Shown one piece after another: positions 1 to 7,419 of a DNA stretch of 21,910 bases (position 1 is the first letter of the stretch; every line of letters starts with the position of its first letter). The position numbers were made by a program, and so were the translations under genes. The notes beneath the pieces were generated by a model that was given only the letters and a program-made list of their open reading frames with translations, was not told the origin of the DNA and did not search any database. Source of the DNA: JBBAEA01 sp041656175 (lineage in GTDB: Bacteria; Myxococcota_A; Bradymonadia; UBA4248); the NCBI GenBank assembly GCA_041656175.1, contig JBBAEA010000051.1, positions 1-21,910 on the forward strand, given 5' to 3'.

Positions 1-1063
1 AGTCTATGTCCATTTTCAGGATGCCCGAAGTATTCGCGGATGAAAAGGCTATAAACTCCTCTTTCGAGCTTATATTCTTAGCGCACTCGTGCTTATCTTC
101 ATCAAGAACTACCTTGGTAAAGCCGCAGTCGCATTCGTCTTTCACAAACTTAAAGGGATCGTCGGTGCAAGCGTCTTTGCAGTGGGCATACTGTTGGCAT
201 GCCCCCTCTTGGCAGTCGATGAAGCCATCGCCATCGTTATCTTTGCCATCCTTACAATCGGCCTCTGAGCTTTCACCATCGATGAGTCGCCCCATACAAT
301 GTTCAAACTCCGAACACTCGGGATCATCGCAATCGAGCATGCCATCGCCGTCGTTATCTGCGCCATCCTTACACCGTTCAGCCGTGTTTTCGCCAAAACG
401 GTTGTTTGCTTTTTTGCAATGGGCAAAATTTGCGCAATTGGGATCGTCGCAGTCGGTTTTGCCGTTTCCATCATTATCGATTTTGTCGCTACAAAGTTCT
501 TCCGTGTTTTCGATAATCGGCTTATTCTTACAGTGTTCAAATTGCGCGCAGCTTGCTTCCTCGCAATCAACTTTGCCGTTCTTATCATTATCAATGCCAT
601 CCTCGCAACGCTCCTCGGTATCCTCTGGCTCAATTTGACTTTGGCAATGGGCAAAACTCATACACTTGGGATCATCACAATCTGTTTTCCCGTTTTTGTC
701 GTTGTCGATCTTGTCATTGCATAGTTCTTCGGTGTTCTCTGGAACAATGTCGCTGCAAAAGCCTCCGTCTTTACAATCTTGGTCGTCGCAATCTGTTTTC
801 CCATCCAGATCGTTATCGTGACCATCGGAGCAGAGTTCTTCGCTATTCTCAGCGGCAATGCGTTGTCCGTTTTGGCAAATTGGCGTTTGTTCACATACTT
901 CAATATCTGCGCAATCAAGGAGGCCATTGTCGTTATTATCGAGACCATCGCTGCACACGACAATGCGCTCCGCCATCGTCATATCGTCTGCTGGATTGGT
1001 TTTGCCTTCATCGCAACCCGCCGATAAGCTGACTACTAGCGCGACTAAGAGTAATTTTTTCAT
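1..1063 (-). CDS. Cys-Asp repeat lipoprotein, copy 1 (partial at the left edge)
   Basis: The gene starts at the ATG complementary to 1061-1063, after an AGGAG ribosome site, and stays open to the window edge, giving 354 residues and no C-terminus. The N-terminus is a lipoprotein signal with lipobox LSAGC (Cys17), so an envelope-anchored protein is expected. Seven repeats follow from about residues 37 to 300. Each has the pattern C-x-D-x-x-D-N-D/N-x-x-G-x-x-D-C and a second Cys pair, with cysteine starts at residues 37, 78, 115, 153, 191, 231 and 270. The D-x-D/N-x-D/N-G spacing resembles calcium-binding loops of the thrombospondin type 3/EF-hand kind; metal binding is inference. The remaining residues match the start of the GLUG-like region in the neighbouring copy. 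The first 127 bases of the window are identical to 2870-2996. The function is unknown, probably a cell-surface structural or adhesive role. Confidence 0.85.
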   Translation of the reverse strand, partial: MKKLLLVALVVSLSAGCDEGKTNPADDMTMAERIVVCSDGLDNNDNGLLDCADIEVCEQTPICQNGQRIAAENSEELCSDGHDNDLDGKTDCDDQDCKDGGFCSDIVPENTEELCNDKIDNDKNGKTDCDDPKCMSFAHCQSQIEPEDTEERCEDGIDNDKNGKVDCEEASCAQFEHCKNKPIIENTEELCSDKIDNDGNGKTDCDDPNCANFAHCKKANNRFGENTAERCKDGADNDGDGMLDCDDPECSEFEHCMGRLIDGESSEADCKDGKDNDGDGFIDCQEGACQQYAHCKDACTDDPFKFVKDECDCGFTKVVLDEDKHECAKNISSKEEFIAFSSANTSGILKMDID

Positions 1064-1304
1064 TCGACTATTCTCCTAAGATTCTTCATGCTAAATGCGT
1101 CAAGCTCCAACATAGATCAAGACGCAGATTAAATAGACTAAGGTATCGTTTTTTACAAGCTTGCACGAAGGCTAAGGTGAAGCGATGATTTTTAAGGCTT
1201 TGTTTTTTGGTGAAGGCGCCTCCTCAAAAAGCACCAAGTCATGAAACATTATCCTCGCGTGTTAGCCCCCATGCCAAGAGCCATGAGGAAGAGGGTGGGT
1301 GGCT
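1064..1304. other. Intergenic spacer between the two lipoprotein copies
   Basis: This 241-base spacer holds the promoter and ribosome site of copy 1 and the region downstream of copy 2. I see no convincing terminator for copy 2, only weak complementarity around 1211-1245. No coding potential is apparent. Confidence 0.6.
1130..1158 (-). promoter_or_regulatory. Sigma70-like promoter of lipoprotein copy 1
   Basis: Read on the minus strand, TTGTAA (1153-1158) and TATTTA (1130-1135) are separated by exactly 17 bases, about 67 bases upstream of the start codon. The sequence around the -35 box (CAAGCTTGTAAAAAA) is nearly the same as upstream of copy 2, so the promoter appears to have been duplicated with the gene. 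Confidence 0.55.
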
Positions 1305-3932
1305 TTAATCATAATTTTTAACGACACGCTCGCTCTCTGTGGCGTCAAAGTTTAGCCTTGGCCAAATGCCGTCTTCCTCGGCAACTTCGACCCAAGGCAC
1401 GTAATTGCCTGAGGGTAGATGGATGGAGACCACGCCCTGGATGCCGAGGTTGTAGTTGAGGTATCCCAAGAGATTTTTCGTGCCATACTCAGGCACAGGA
1501 CGAGCGTTTGCTCCTTCGCCGTTGAGTTCGTATCGCAGACAAGTTGAGTCGACATTTGTATTCGTTATCTTAGTGATAATCTTGTCGGCGATATCTTTAA
1601 ACCAGTAGCTCTCGTAGAGGAAAGACCCCGTGCCTTCAGCGACAAGCGCGCCCACGGTCCAAAGGCTAACGGGATTGTTTTCAGCATCAGTGGCAAGCTC
1701 AGCTGAACTCTTGGCATAGGTGTTGACAAGCGTAGTATCCTTAGCATAAGCCACCAAGCCCGCCACGCGACCATCATTAAACTCGACGGTGTTATAAAAG
1801 TAGTGTCGGGTTTTGGCTACAGCGTTGGCGAAATGCGAAGAATCAGCACTTCCTATGAGACCTCCTTGTGTAAAATACGTCGTTGCGTGCATATGAAGAT
1901 CCGCCATGCTATCGAGATTGATGCCAGTCGTGTTCCAGGTGGAACCAACGATCCCGCCAGCAGCGCCTAGAGTTGTTTTTGGTGGCAAGCTCCCAACATT
2001 CACTGAACCCTTAAAGGAAGCACCATCAAGCTTTGTACTTCGCAGATAGCCCGCAACGCCACCGGTATAGTTATACCCATAGTTTCCCTCTGGCATGGTT
2101 TCAATACGTCCTCGAACATGCAAGTTTTTTAGGCTTCCACCTTCTTGATAAGCAACAGCTCCGCCAGTATGAATAGTGTGATGTGTATAGCTTACAATAT
2201 ATTCAGAGTTATAGCCCTTGGTAGGGGCTTCGACAACAACATTCGAGATCTGTGAGTCTTTAGCATAGCCCACTGCACCACCTGCGTAGATGTAGCAGCA
2301 CTTGTGGCTAGATGAGTTAGAGTTTTTACACGCCCCGCTAACGTAGGCTGTCGTGGGTGCCGACGTATAGACATCATCCATCGTGGAACCGATGAGTTCC
2401 CCCACCACCGCACCAGCGATCGCGGTGTTGGTATAGCGAGTACGCGAAGAGGAAGAACCGCTGCAACGCACACGAGAGAGCTTGCTATTTTCAGTTAGCG
2501 AACCCGCCAAGGCACCAGCCACAGCCCTAGATTTACAAAATTCCTCTTCTTTGTCGTCGCCGCGGGCACTCACATAAACTTTTGCTGAAACATTGACGTT
2601 GTCGATAGTTACTGAACGACCGTCGGCCAATAAACCACCGATATAGGCATGTTTGATACCTCTTGAGTGCAGTTTAATGGTGAGCGCTAGATCTAGGTCA
2701 CGAAAGTGCGCAACAGCAGCACTACCAAAAAGACCACAGTATCCTACGTTGTTATATGCTAGATCTTTGCAAGAGAGGTCGCCAGTGATGCGTTTGTGAT
2801 TGCCAAAAAAGTACTTCCCAAACGGTGTAGGAGGATAAAAGAGGGGGGTCCATTCATCAATAGTTCCCAAGTCTATGTCCATTTTCAGGATGCCCGAAGT
2901 ATTCGCGGATGAAAAGGCTATAAACTCCTCTTTCGAGCTTATATTCTTAGCGCACTCGTGCTTATCTTCATCAAGAACTACCTTGGTAAAGCCGCATTCA
3001 CAATCATCGGCCACAAACTTAAAGGGATCGCTGGGGCAAGCGTCCTTGCAGTGGGCATACTGTTGGCATGCTCCCTCTTGACAGTCGATGAAGCCATCGC
3101 CATCGTTATCTTTGCCATCCTTACAATCGGCCTCTGAGCTTTCACCATCGATGAGTCGCCCCATGCAATGCTGGAATTCAGAACACTCAGGATCATCGCA
3201 ATCGATCATGCCATCGCCGTCGTTATCTGCGCCATCTTTACACAGTTCAGCCGTATTTTCGCCAATACGGTTGTTCGCTTTTTTGCAATGCGCAAAATTC
3301 GCGCAATTGAGATCGTCGCAGTCGGTTTTGCCGTTTGCATCATTATCGATTTTGTCACTACAAAGTTCTTCCGTGTTTTCAATGATGACCTGCGACTGAC
3401 AGTGCGCAAAGCGCTTGCAGTCATCATCATCGCAATCAATTTTGCCATTTTCATTGTTATCTATGCCATCACGGCAGAGCTCTGGCGTGTTTTCAACTTT
3501 ATTTTTCTCTCTGCAGTGTTCAAATCTAGCGCAGGCTGCATCGTCGCAGTCGATGTTCCCATTTTTGTCGTTGTCAATGCCATCTTTGCATTTTTCTTCC
3601 GTATCCTCTGCTTCCGTATTTTCACAATATGAAAAGCTTGCACACGCCTCATCCGCACAGTCTGCCTTGCCATTTAAATCGTTGTCATAACCATCTTGGC
3701 ACATTTCTTCAGTATTTTCAGCGGCAATGCGTTGTCCGTCTTTACAGATCGGGGTAGCATCGCAGAGTTCTCGATCTGCACAATCAATGAGGCCATTACC
3801 GTTATGATCGAGACCATCGCTGCACACGACAATGCGCTCCGCCATCGTCATATCATCTGCAGGATTGGTTGTGCCTTCATCGCAACCCGCCGATAAACTG
3901 ATTAGTAGAGCGACTAAGAGTAATCTTTTCAT
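1305..3932 (-). CDS. Cys-Asp repeat lipoprotein with GLUG-like C-terminal repeats, copy 2
   Basis: The product is 875 residues. I choose the ATG at 3930-3932 because a GGGAGG site lies 8 bases upstream and it begins a lipoprotein signal with lipobox LSAGC (Cys17). An in-frame start at 4058 would put 42 non-signal residues in front and would overlap the promoter. Residues 37-300 hold seven Cys-Asp repeats. From about 330 onward there is a GLUG-type architecture: an EEFIAF segment, a DIDL strand, a GLFG motif, then roughly ten short units beginning GGLL, AGAL, AGAV, GGAV, GGVAG, GGIVG, GGLIG or AGLVA. These are expected to stack as a beta-helix. GLUG repeats (PF07581) are known from surface and adhesion proteins; adhesion here is inference. 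The protein is exported to the envelope. It is a tandem duplicate of the partial gene at 1-1063 and is transcribed from its own promoter. Confidence 0.85.
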   Translation of the reverse strand: MKRLLLVALLISLSAGCDEGTTNPADDMTMAERIVVCSDGLDHNGNGLIDCADRELCDATPICKDGQRIAAENTEEMCQDGYDNDLNGKADCADEACASFSYCENTEAEDTEEKCKDGIDNDKNGNIDCDDAACARFEHCREKNKVENTPELCRDGIDNNENGKIDCDDDDCKRFAHCQSQVIIENTEELCSDKIDNDANGKTDCDDLNCANFAHCKKANNRIGENTAELCKDGADNDGDGMIDCDDPECSEFQHCMGRLIDGESSEADCKDGKDNDGDGFIDCQEGACQQYAHCKDACPSDPFKFVADDCECGFTKVVLDEDKHECAKNISSKEEFIAFSSANTSGILKMDIDLGTIDEWTPLFYPPTPFGKYFFGNHKRITGDLSCKDLAYNNVGYCGLFGSAAVAHFRDLDLALTIKLHSRGIKHAYIGGLLADGRSVTIDNVNVSAKVYVSARGDDKEEEFCKSRAVAGALAGSLTENSKLSRVRCSGSSSSRTRYTNTAIAGAVVGELIGSTMDDVYTSAPTTAYVSGACKNSNSSSHKCCYIYAGGAVGYAKDSQISNVVVEAPTKGYNSEYIVSYTHHTIHTGGAVAYQEGGSLKNLHVRGRIETMPEGNYGYNYTGGVAGYLRSTKLDGASFKGSVNVGSLPPKTTLGAAGGIVGSTWNTTGINLDSMADLHMHATTYFTQGGLIGSADSSHFANAVAKTRHYFYNTVEFNDGRVAGLVAYAKDTTLVNTYAKSSAELATDAENNPVSLWTVGALVAEGTGSFLYESYWFKDIADKIITKITNTNVDSTCLRYELNGEGANARPVPEYGTKNLLGYLNYNLGIQGVVSIHLPSGNYVPWVEVAEEDGIWPRLNFDATESERVVKNYD

Positions 3933-4005
3933 TCGAGTATCCTCCCGATTATCATTGACAAAGCAAAGCGCAAGCGAAAGCCCACACAAGCATTCACGAC
4001 CTTCA

Positions 4006-4034
4006 AACATAGGATAAATTATCAGTTTTTGCAA
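4006..4034 (-). promoter_or_regulatory. Sigma70-like promoter of lipoprotein copy 2
   Basis: On the minus strand TTGCAA (4029-4034) and TATGTT (4006-4011) are 17 bases apart, about 73 bases upstream of the chosen start codon. The same arrangement with the same spacing precedes copy 1. Confidence 0.55.
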
Positions 4035-4159
4035 GCTTGAACAGGCGACATAGAGCACAAGCGCTAACAGTTTGGCTAGGGAAACTCTGATTAATGCAAT
4101 GAGACATTTACATGGCTAGAAATAGTGAATTTAATTTTACAAATCCGATATAGTTTTAA

Positions 4160-4178
4160 ACAAAATGAGACATTTTGT
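4160..4178. promoter_or_regulatory. Operator-like inverted repeat upstream of preT
   Basis: ACAAAATG and CATTTTGT form a perfect 8-bp inverted repeat around AGA. The core AATGAGACATT occurs again at 4098-4108, 66 bases upstream, with poorer outer arms. Two copies of a dyad in the gap between divergent genes suggest a regulator binding site; no regulator is identified. Confidence 0.35.
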
Positions 4179-4374
4179 AGAGAAGCAAAACCCCAAAATG
4201 CTATCAACTTAGGGATACTTTGCTAAACGCAAGAGCAGTGAAAAAGTAGCTAGACTAAAGTGTGGAAAGCTATATTGGCTTGTTCGAACTCAGTCAAAAA
4301 TCAAATGTGGCTTTTCTTTGCCATTTTGAGCCTAGTTCTAGAAAAATAAGAAGAAAATAAGAAAATAAATACAT

Positions 4375-4397
4375 CTTTTCTTTGGCACAAAGAAAAG
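4375..4397. repeat. Perfect hairpin in the preT leader
   Basis: CTTTTCTTTG (4375-4384) and CAAAGAAAAG (4388-4397) pair perfectly around a 3-base loop, with a run of five C at 4402-4406. Read on the minus strand, the G-run followed by a CTTTTCTTT hairpin resembles the hairpin at 21878-21910. It may be a short palindromic repeat family or a terminator. Confidence 0.5.
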
Positions 4398-4517
4398 CTT
4401 TCCCCCTTGCAAAGCTCTCTTTGTGTAATACGGGATTTCCTAGCTTTAGCAGTAAAGATTGTGTTAGGAATCGACAGCGGCTACCCAAGGTCGCTGTTAA
4501 TGGAGGTATGAAGAACT

Positions 4518-5738
4518 ATGGGAAAGGTTTTAAACTTAGGTTACGGCGAAGCAGCTACGCCTACTTACAATGTGCGTTTGGCAATGGAAGAGGCGTCTCG
4601 CTGTCTTTTGTGTGAGGATGCGCCGTGTAGCCGCGATTGTCCTGCGGGAACGGATCCAGGGAAATTCATTCGTTCCCTGCGTTTTCGTAATATTCGCGGT
4701 GCCGTTGAAACGATTCGCAAAAACAATATTTTAGGCGCCAGTTGTGCCTTGGTTTGTCCCTACGATAGGCTTTGTGAAGGCGCGTGCAGTCGAACGGGCA
4801 TTGATCGCCCCATACAAATTGGGCGTTTGCAAGCTTTTGCGATGCAGCATGAGCAAGCTTACGGCATGCGGGTTCTAGAGCGCGCGGAGCCCGTTAACAA
4901 GCGTGTGCTCTGCGTAGGTGCGGGTCCGGCGAGTTTGGCTTGCGCGGCAAAGCTTAGCGAACATGGCATTGATGTACATATCGTCGATGCGCACGAACGT
5001 GCTGGTGGCGTTTTGCGCTACGGCATTACACCTTCTCGTCTTCCCGAAAGCGTTGTGGATCAGGACATTGCCTGTGTCGAGGCTTTGGGAGTGAGTTTTG
5101 AGCAAAATCGCCGAATTTCGGCTGATGAGCTACCGGTTCTGCGCAAAGAATATGACGCGATCTTTGTGGGGGTAGGGTTGAGTGAGGCTAAGCTATTAAC
5201 GACTTTGCCAGGAGCAGACTTAGCGGGAACACAGGCTGCCATTCATTTTCTTAAAATTGCCCGCGAAACTGAGGGCAAGGCTCTAGCGTCTAAGCTTGGG
5301 CGTGTTGTTATCATTGGTGGCGGCGACGTGGCCATGGACTGTGCTTCGACTTCGATTCAGCTCGGAGCAGAAAGCGTTCGCGTCGTGTTTATGGAATCCA
5401 TGGACAAGATGCCAGCAGGTGTTGCCGAACGAGACTACGTAGTTTCTTTGGGAGCCACCTTGATCTCGGGCTTCGTGCCGACAGAGCTAAAAGGAAAAGA
5501 TAGCGTTCAAGCCGTGGATTTTGTGTCCGTTAACAAAGATTCCCACATGAGTCTTGCCGCTGATTTGGTGATCTTTGCCGTAGGCCAGCGTATCGCAGAT
5601 GACTACCGCGATCTCAGGCTAGAGGATGGCATGTTTATAGCAGGCGACGCCGTTAACGGCGGGCGTACGGTGGTTGAAGCTGTCGCCGAGGGCAAGGAAG
5701 CTGCTCTCTCAATTCTAAAGTTCTTGGCTCTCGCGTAG
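4518..5738 (+). CDS. preT: NAD-dependent dihydropyrimidine dehydrogenase, subunit PreT
   Basis: This 406-residue protein closely resembles Escherichia coli PreT (about 412 residues), the flavin and iron-sulfur subunit that passes electrons between NADH and PreA for reduction of uracil and thymine to dihydropyrimidines in the cytoplasm. An N-terminal ferredoxin-like region has two cysteine sets, C29-C32-C37-C41 and C76-C80-C86-C90, fitting two [4Fe-4S] clusters. An FAD-binding Rossmann motif GAGPAS lies at about 134-139, with Ser where Gly is usual. An NAD(P)H-binding GGGDVAMD lies at about 267-274, and the second FAD motif (FIAGDAVNGG) at about 373-382. The start at 4518 follows GGAGG by 11 bases. 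The stop is 15 bases before preA, which starts after its own GGAGG, so the two form an operon. Identification rests on remembered family sequences. Confidence 0.93.
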   Translation: MGKVLNLGYGEAATPTYNVRLAMEEASRCLLCEDAPCSRDCPAGTDPGKFIRSLRFRNIRGAVETIRKNNILGASCALVCPYDRLCEGACSRTGIDRPIQIGRLQAFAMQHEQAYGMRVLERAEPVNKRVLCVGAGPASLACAAKLSEHGIDVHIVDAHERAGGVLRYGITPSRLPESVVDQDIACVEALGVSFEQNRRISADELPVLRKEYDAIFVGVGLSEAKLLTTLPGADLAGTQAAIHFLKIARETEGKALASKLGRVVIIGGGDVAMDCASTSIQLGAESVRVVFMESMDKMPAGVAERDYVVSLGATLISGFVPTELKGKDSVQAVDFVSVNKDSHMSLAADLVIFAVGQRIADDYRDLRLEDGMFIAGDAVNGGRTVVEAVAEGKEAALSILKFLALA

Positions 5739-5753
5739 TAGTAGGAGGAAATC

Positions 5754-7004
5754 ATGGCAAAACCCGATATCAGTATCCATTTTTTAGGCGTAAAGTGTGA
5801 AAATCCGTTTTTTCTATCCTCTTCGCCCGTTTGTCATAACTATGAAATGATTGCCAAAGCCTTCGAAACGGGCTGGGGCGGCATTTTTTACAAAACCGTT
5901 GGTGTCTTTATCCCCGATGAATGCTCGCCGCGCTTTGACATTCACAGTAAGGAGCAAACGCCGTGGGTTGGCTTTAAGAATATGGAGCAAATTTCCGAGT
6001 TGAGTTACCAAGAAAACGCGGAGATCATTCGCCGCCTAAAGCGGGATTACCCGAACAAAGTCTTGGGCGTGTCGATCATGGGATCCAACGACGAGGAGTG
6101 GGCGTTACTTGCGCGCGCTATGACCGAGGCTGGAGCCGATATTTTGGAGCTTAACTTTTCTTGCCCGCAAATGACCAGCCACGCCATGGGTTCGGACGTG
6201 GGCCAGTCGCCCGAGCTAGTGGAGCGCTATACCCGCATTGTCGTTGAAAATACCACGCTTCCCGTGCTTGCCAAAATGACGCCAAATATTGGCCATATGG
6301 AAGAGCCCGCGCTAGCGGCGATTCGCGCAGGAGCGAGCGGCATCTCTGCCATTAATACGGTAAAATCTATTTGTAACATTGACTTGGAACACTTCACCGC
6401 AAAGCCCGTTGTCAATGCGAAGTCCTCAATCTCTGGCTATTCGGGTGCAGCGGTAAAGCCGATTGCGCTGCGCTTTATTGCTCAATTAAAGCAGGACAAA
6501 GACCTCAAAGACGTTCCTATTAGCGGAATTGGAGGCATCGAAACTTGGCAAGATGCCGTAGAGTTTTTACTGCTCGGCTCTACCAACCTACAGGTTACCA
6601 CCTCGGTGATGCAGTATGGTTACCGCATTGTCGAAGATATGATCAACGGCTTGCAGCACTATATGGTGGCCAATGGCTTTAATCGCTTGGAAGACTTCAT
6701 CGGAAAGGCTATCCCCAACATTATCCCCGCCGAAGACTTGGACCGAGACTTTCAGATCATTCCCAAAATCGACGAATCAAAGTGCGTAGGTTGCGCACGA
6801 TGCTACATTTCGTGTTACGACTCCGCGCACCAAGCCATAGATTGGGATCCCGCGACACGCAAGGTGAGCATTAACGATCGCTGTGTCGGCTGCCATCTCT
6901 GCGTCAATGTCTGCCCTGTATATGCATGCATATTGCCAGATCGTGTACAATTCAAAGCGGGTCGAAAGCCCCACGATGTAAAGCGTCAGCACCATTACCA
7001 GTAA
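5754..7004 (+). CDS. preA: NAD-dependent dihydropyrimidine dehydrogenase, subunit PreA
   Basis: This 416-residue protein matches the catalytic subunit of the PreTA enzyme (E. coli PreA is about 411 residues). An FMN-binding TIM barrel of the dihydroorotate dehydrogenase type spans about residues 7-320. It has the NFSCPQ strand (134-139), the mobile-loop segment ending MGSDVGQ (145-151), AKMTPN (173-178), the SSISGYSG segment (224-231) and the SGIGGIETW phosphate-binding region (257-265). The C-terminus carries two [4Fe-4S] motifs, C344-C347-C350-C354 and C377-C380-C383-C387, each CxxCxxCxxxC followed by a Tyr/Pro turn. Electrons from NADH via PreT reach FMN through these clusters. The position of the mammalian active-site cysteine reads Val149. 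The gene begins after a GGAGG site, 15 bases after preT, and an intrinsic terminator overlaps its stop codon. Confidence 0.93.
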   Translation: MAKPDISIHFLGVKCENPFFLSSSPVCHNYEMIAKAFETGWGGIFYKTVGVFIPDECSPRFDIHSKEQTPWVGFKNMEQISELSYQENAEIIRRLKRDYPNKVLGVSIMGSNDEEWALLARAMTEAGADILELNFSCPQMTSHAMGSDVGQSPELVERYTRIVVENTTLPVLAKMTPNIGHMEEPALAAIRAGASGISAINTVKSICNIDLEHFTAKPVVNAKSSISGYSGAAVKPIALRFIAQLKQDKDLKDVPISGIGGIETWQDAVEFLLLGSTNLQVTTSVMQYGYRIVEDMINGLQHYMVANGFNRLEDFIGKAIPNIIPAEDLDRDFQIIPKIDESKCVGCARCYISCYDSAHQAIDWDPATRKVSINDRCVGCHLCVNVCPVYACILPDRVQFKAGRKPHDVKRQHHYQ

Positions 7005-7030
7005 GAGCTTATCGCTTTTCGGCTCTTTTT
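7003..7030 (+). terminator. Intrinsic terminator of preTA
   Basis: AAGAGC (7003-7008) and GCTCTT (7022-7027) form a 6-bp stem, extendable by a G-U pair, followed by further T to 7030. It begins within the preA stop codon. Confidence 0.6.
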
Positions 7031-7033
7031 AGC

Positions 7034-7074
7034 CCTTGGCGAGATAGCAGACGATTATCGCTTTTTCGCCAAGG
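7034..7074 (+). terminator. Second hairpin downstream of preA
   Basis: CCTTGGCGA (7034-7042) and TCGCCAAGG (7066-7074) are perfect reverse complements with a 23-base loop that ends in CTTTT. It may be a back-up terminator or an mRNA-stabilising structure; no T-tract follows the stem. Confidence 0.4.
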
Positions 7075-7097
7075 TTCACGTATGTTGTTCGGTATTT

Positions 7098-7125
7098 TAT
7101 CGAATAATCTTTATTTTATTCGATA
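7098..7125. repeat. AT-rich inverted repeat
   Basis: TATCGAATAA (7098-7107) and TTATTCGATA (7116-7125) are perfect 10-bp arms around 8 bases. It could be a regulator site or part of the palindromic DNA that precedes the AAA-ATPase gene. Confidence 0.5.
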
Positions 7126-7145
7126 TTTTAGCTGTTTGTTTTTGT

Positions 7146-7222
7146 GGGGGAAGTTTCCCCCTACGCCGCAACCCCTCGCTGTGCGCGGGTTTGCGTCTAC
7201 CCCCTCCGCGGGGACACCCCGC
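7146..7222. repeat. GC-rich palindromic segment
   Basis: It contains two perfect dyads: GGGGGAA/TTCCCCC at 7146-7161, around 2 bases, and CGCGGGG/CCCCGCG at 7206-7222, around ACA. CCCCCTACGC-type stretches recur at about 7157 and 7280. The composition contrasts sharply with the AT-rich DNA just before it, as expected for an intergenic repetitive element. Confidence 0.5.
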
Positions 7223-7419
7223 GACGCCCCGTCCAGTTTTTGCCGAAACAGGACTTTGCTGTCGCCCTAGGAGCTTTCCCCCTACGCGCAAGCTACCCCC
7301 TTAGCGCCAACGCGCTTTATTCCAAGAGCTGCTCGGTGTTTGGCACTCACACTGTGCTGGAACTGGCGCAAATTCCATGCTATTACTATCGCAAGGGGGT
7401 AAATCAAGGAGCGCATACC

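Larger units (their letters stand above)
3933..4517. other. Divergent intergenic region between lipoprotein copy 2 and preT
   Basis: About 585 bases hold no credible gene. The left part carries the minus-strand promoter of the lipoprotein. The right part is the preT leader, with an operator-like inverted repeat at 4160-4178, a perfect 10-bp hairpin at 4375-4397, a small hairpin with stems 4444-4448 and 4453-4457, and the GGAGG ribosome site of preT at 4502-4506. I could not single out a convincing plus-strand promoter for preT. Confidence 0.6.
7005..7419. other. Gene-free region upstream of the AAA-ATPase/nuclease gene
   Basis: About 415 bases. After the preTA terminator come a second hairpin (7034-7074), an AT-rich dyad (7098-7125), and GC-rich palindromic DNA with C-runs from 7146 to about 7310. 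Reading frames are open across the GC-rich part on both strands, but they show no protein-like features. The GGAG ribosome site of the next gene is at 7408-7411. Confidence 0.6.

Noticed and set aside
299..724. Long hydrophobic open frame opposite the lipoprotein repeats (similar at 3168-3632)
   Set aside because: The repeated Asp/Asn/Cys codons of the real gene give an Ile/Val/Ala-rich shadow on the other strand. It recurs in both copies only because the genes are duplicated.
1..3932. Periodic repeats of about 115 bases suggesting a CRISPR or satellite array
   Set aside because: The period matches coding repeats of 37-41 residues in a continuous frame, with no short identical repeats and unique spacers.
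4294..4488. 64-codon minus-strand frame in the preT leader
   Set aside because: No ribosome site, no recognisable feature, and it spans a hairpin.
7144..7419. N-terminal extension of the AAA-ATPase/nuclease protein by 92 residues
   Set aside because: It would translate GC-rich palindromic DNA. The family's usual N-terminus begins at the GTG at 7420, which has a ribosome site.
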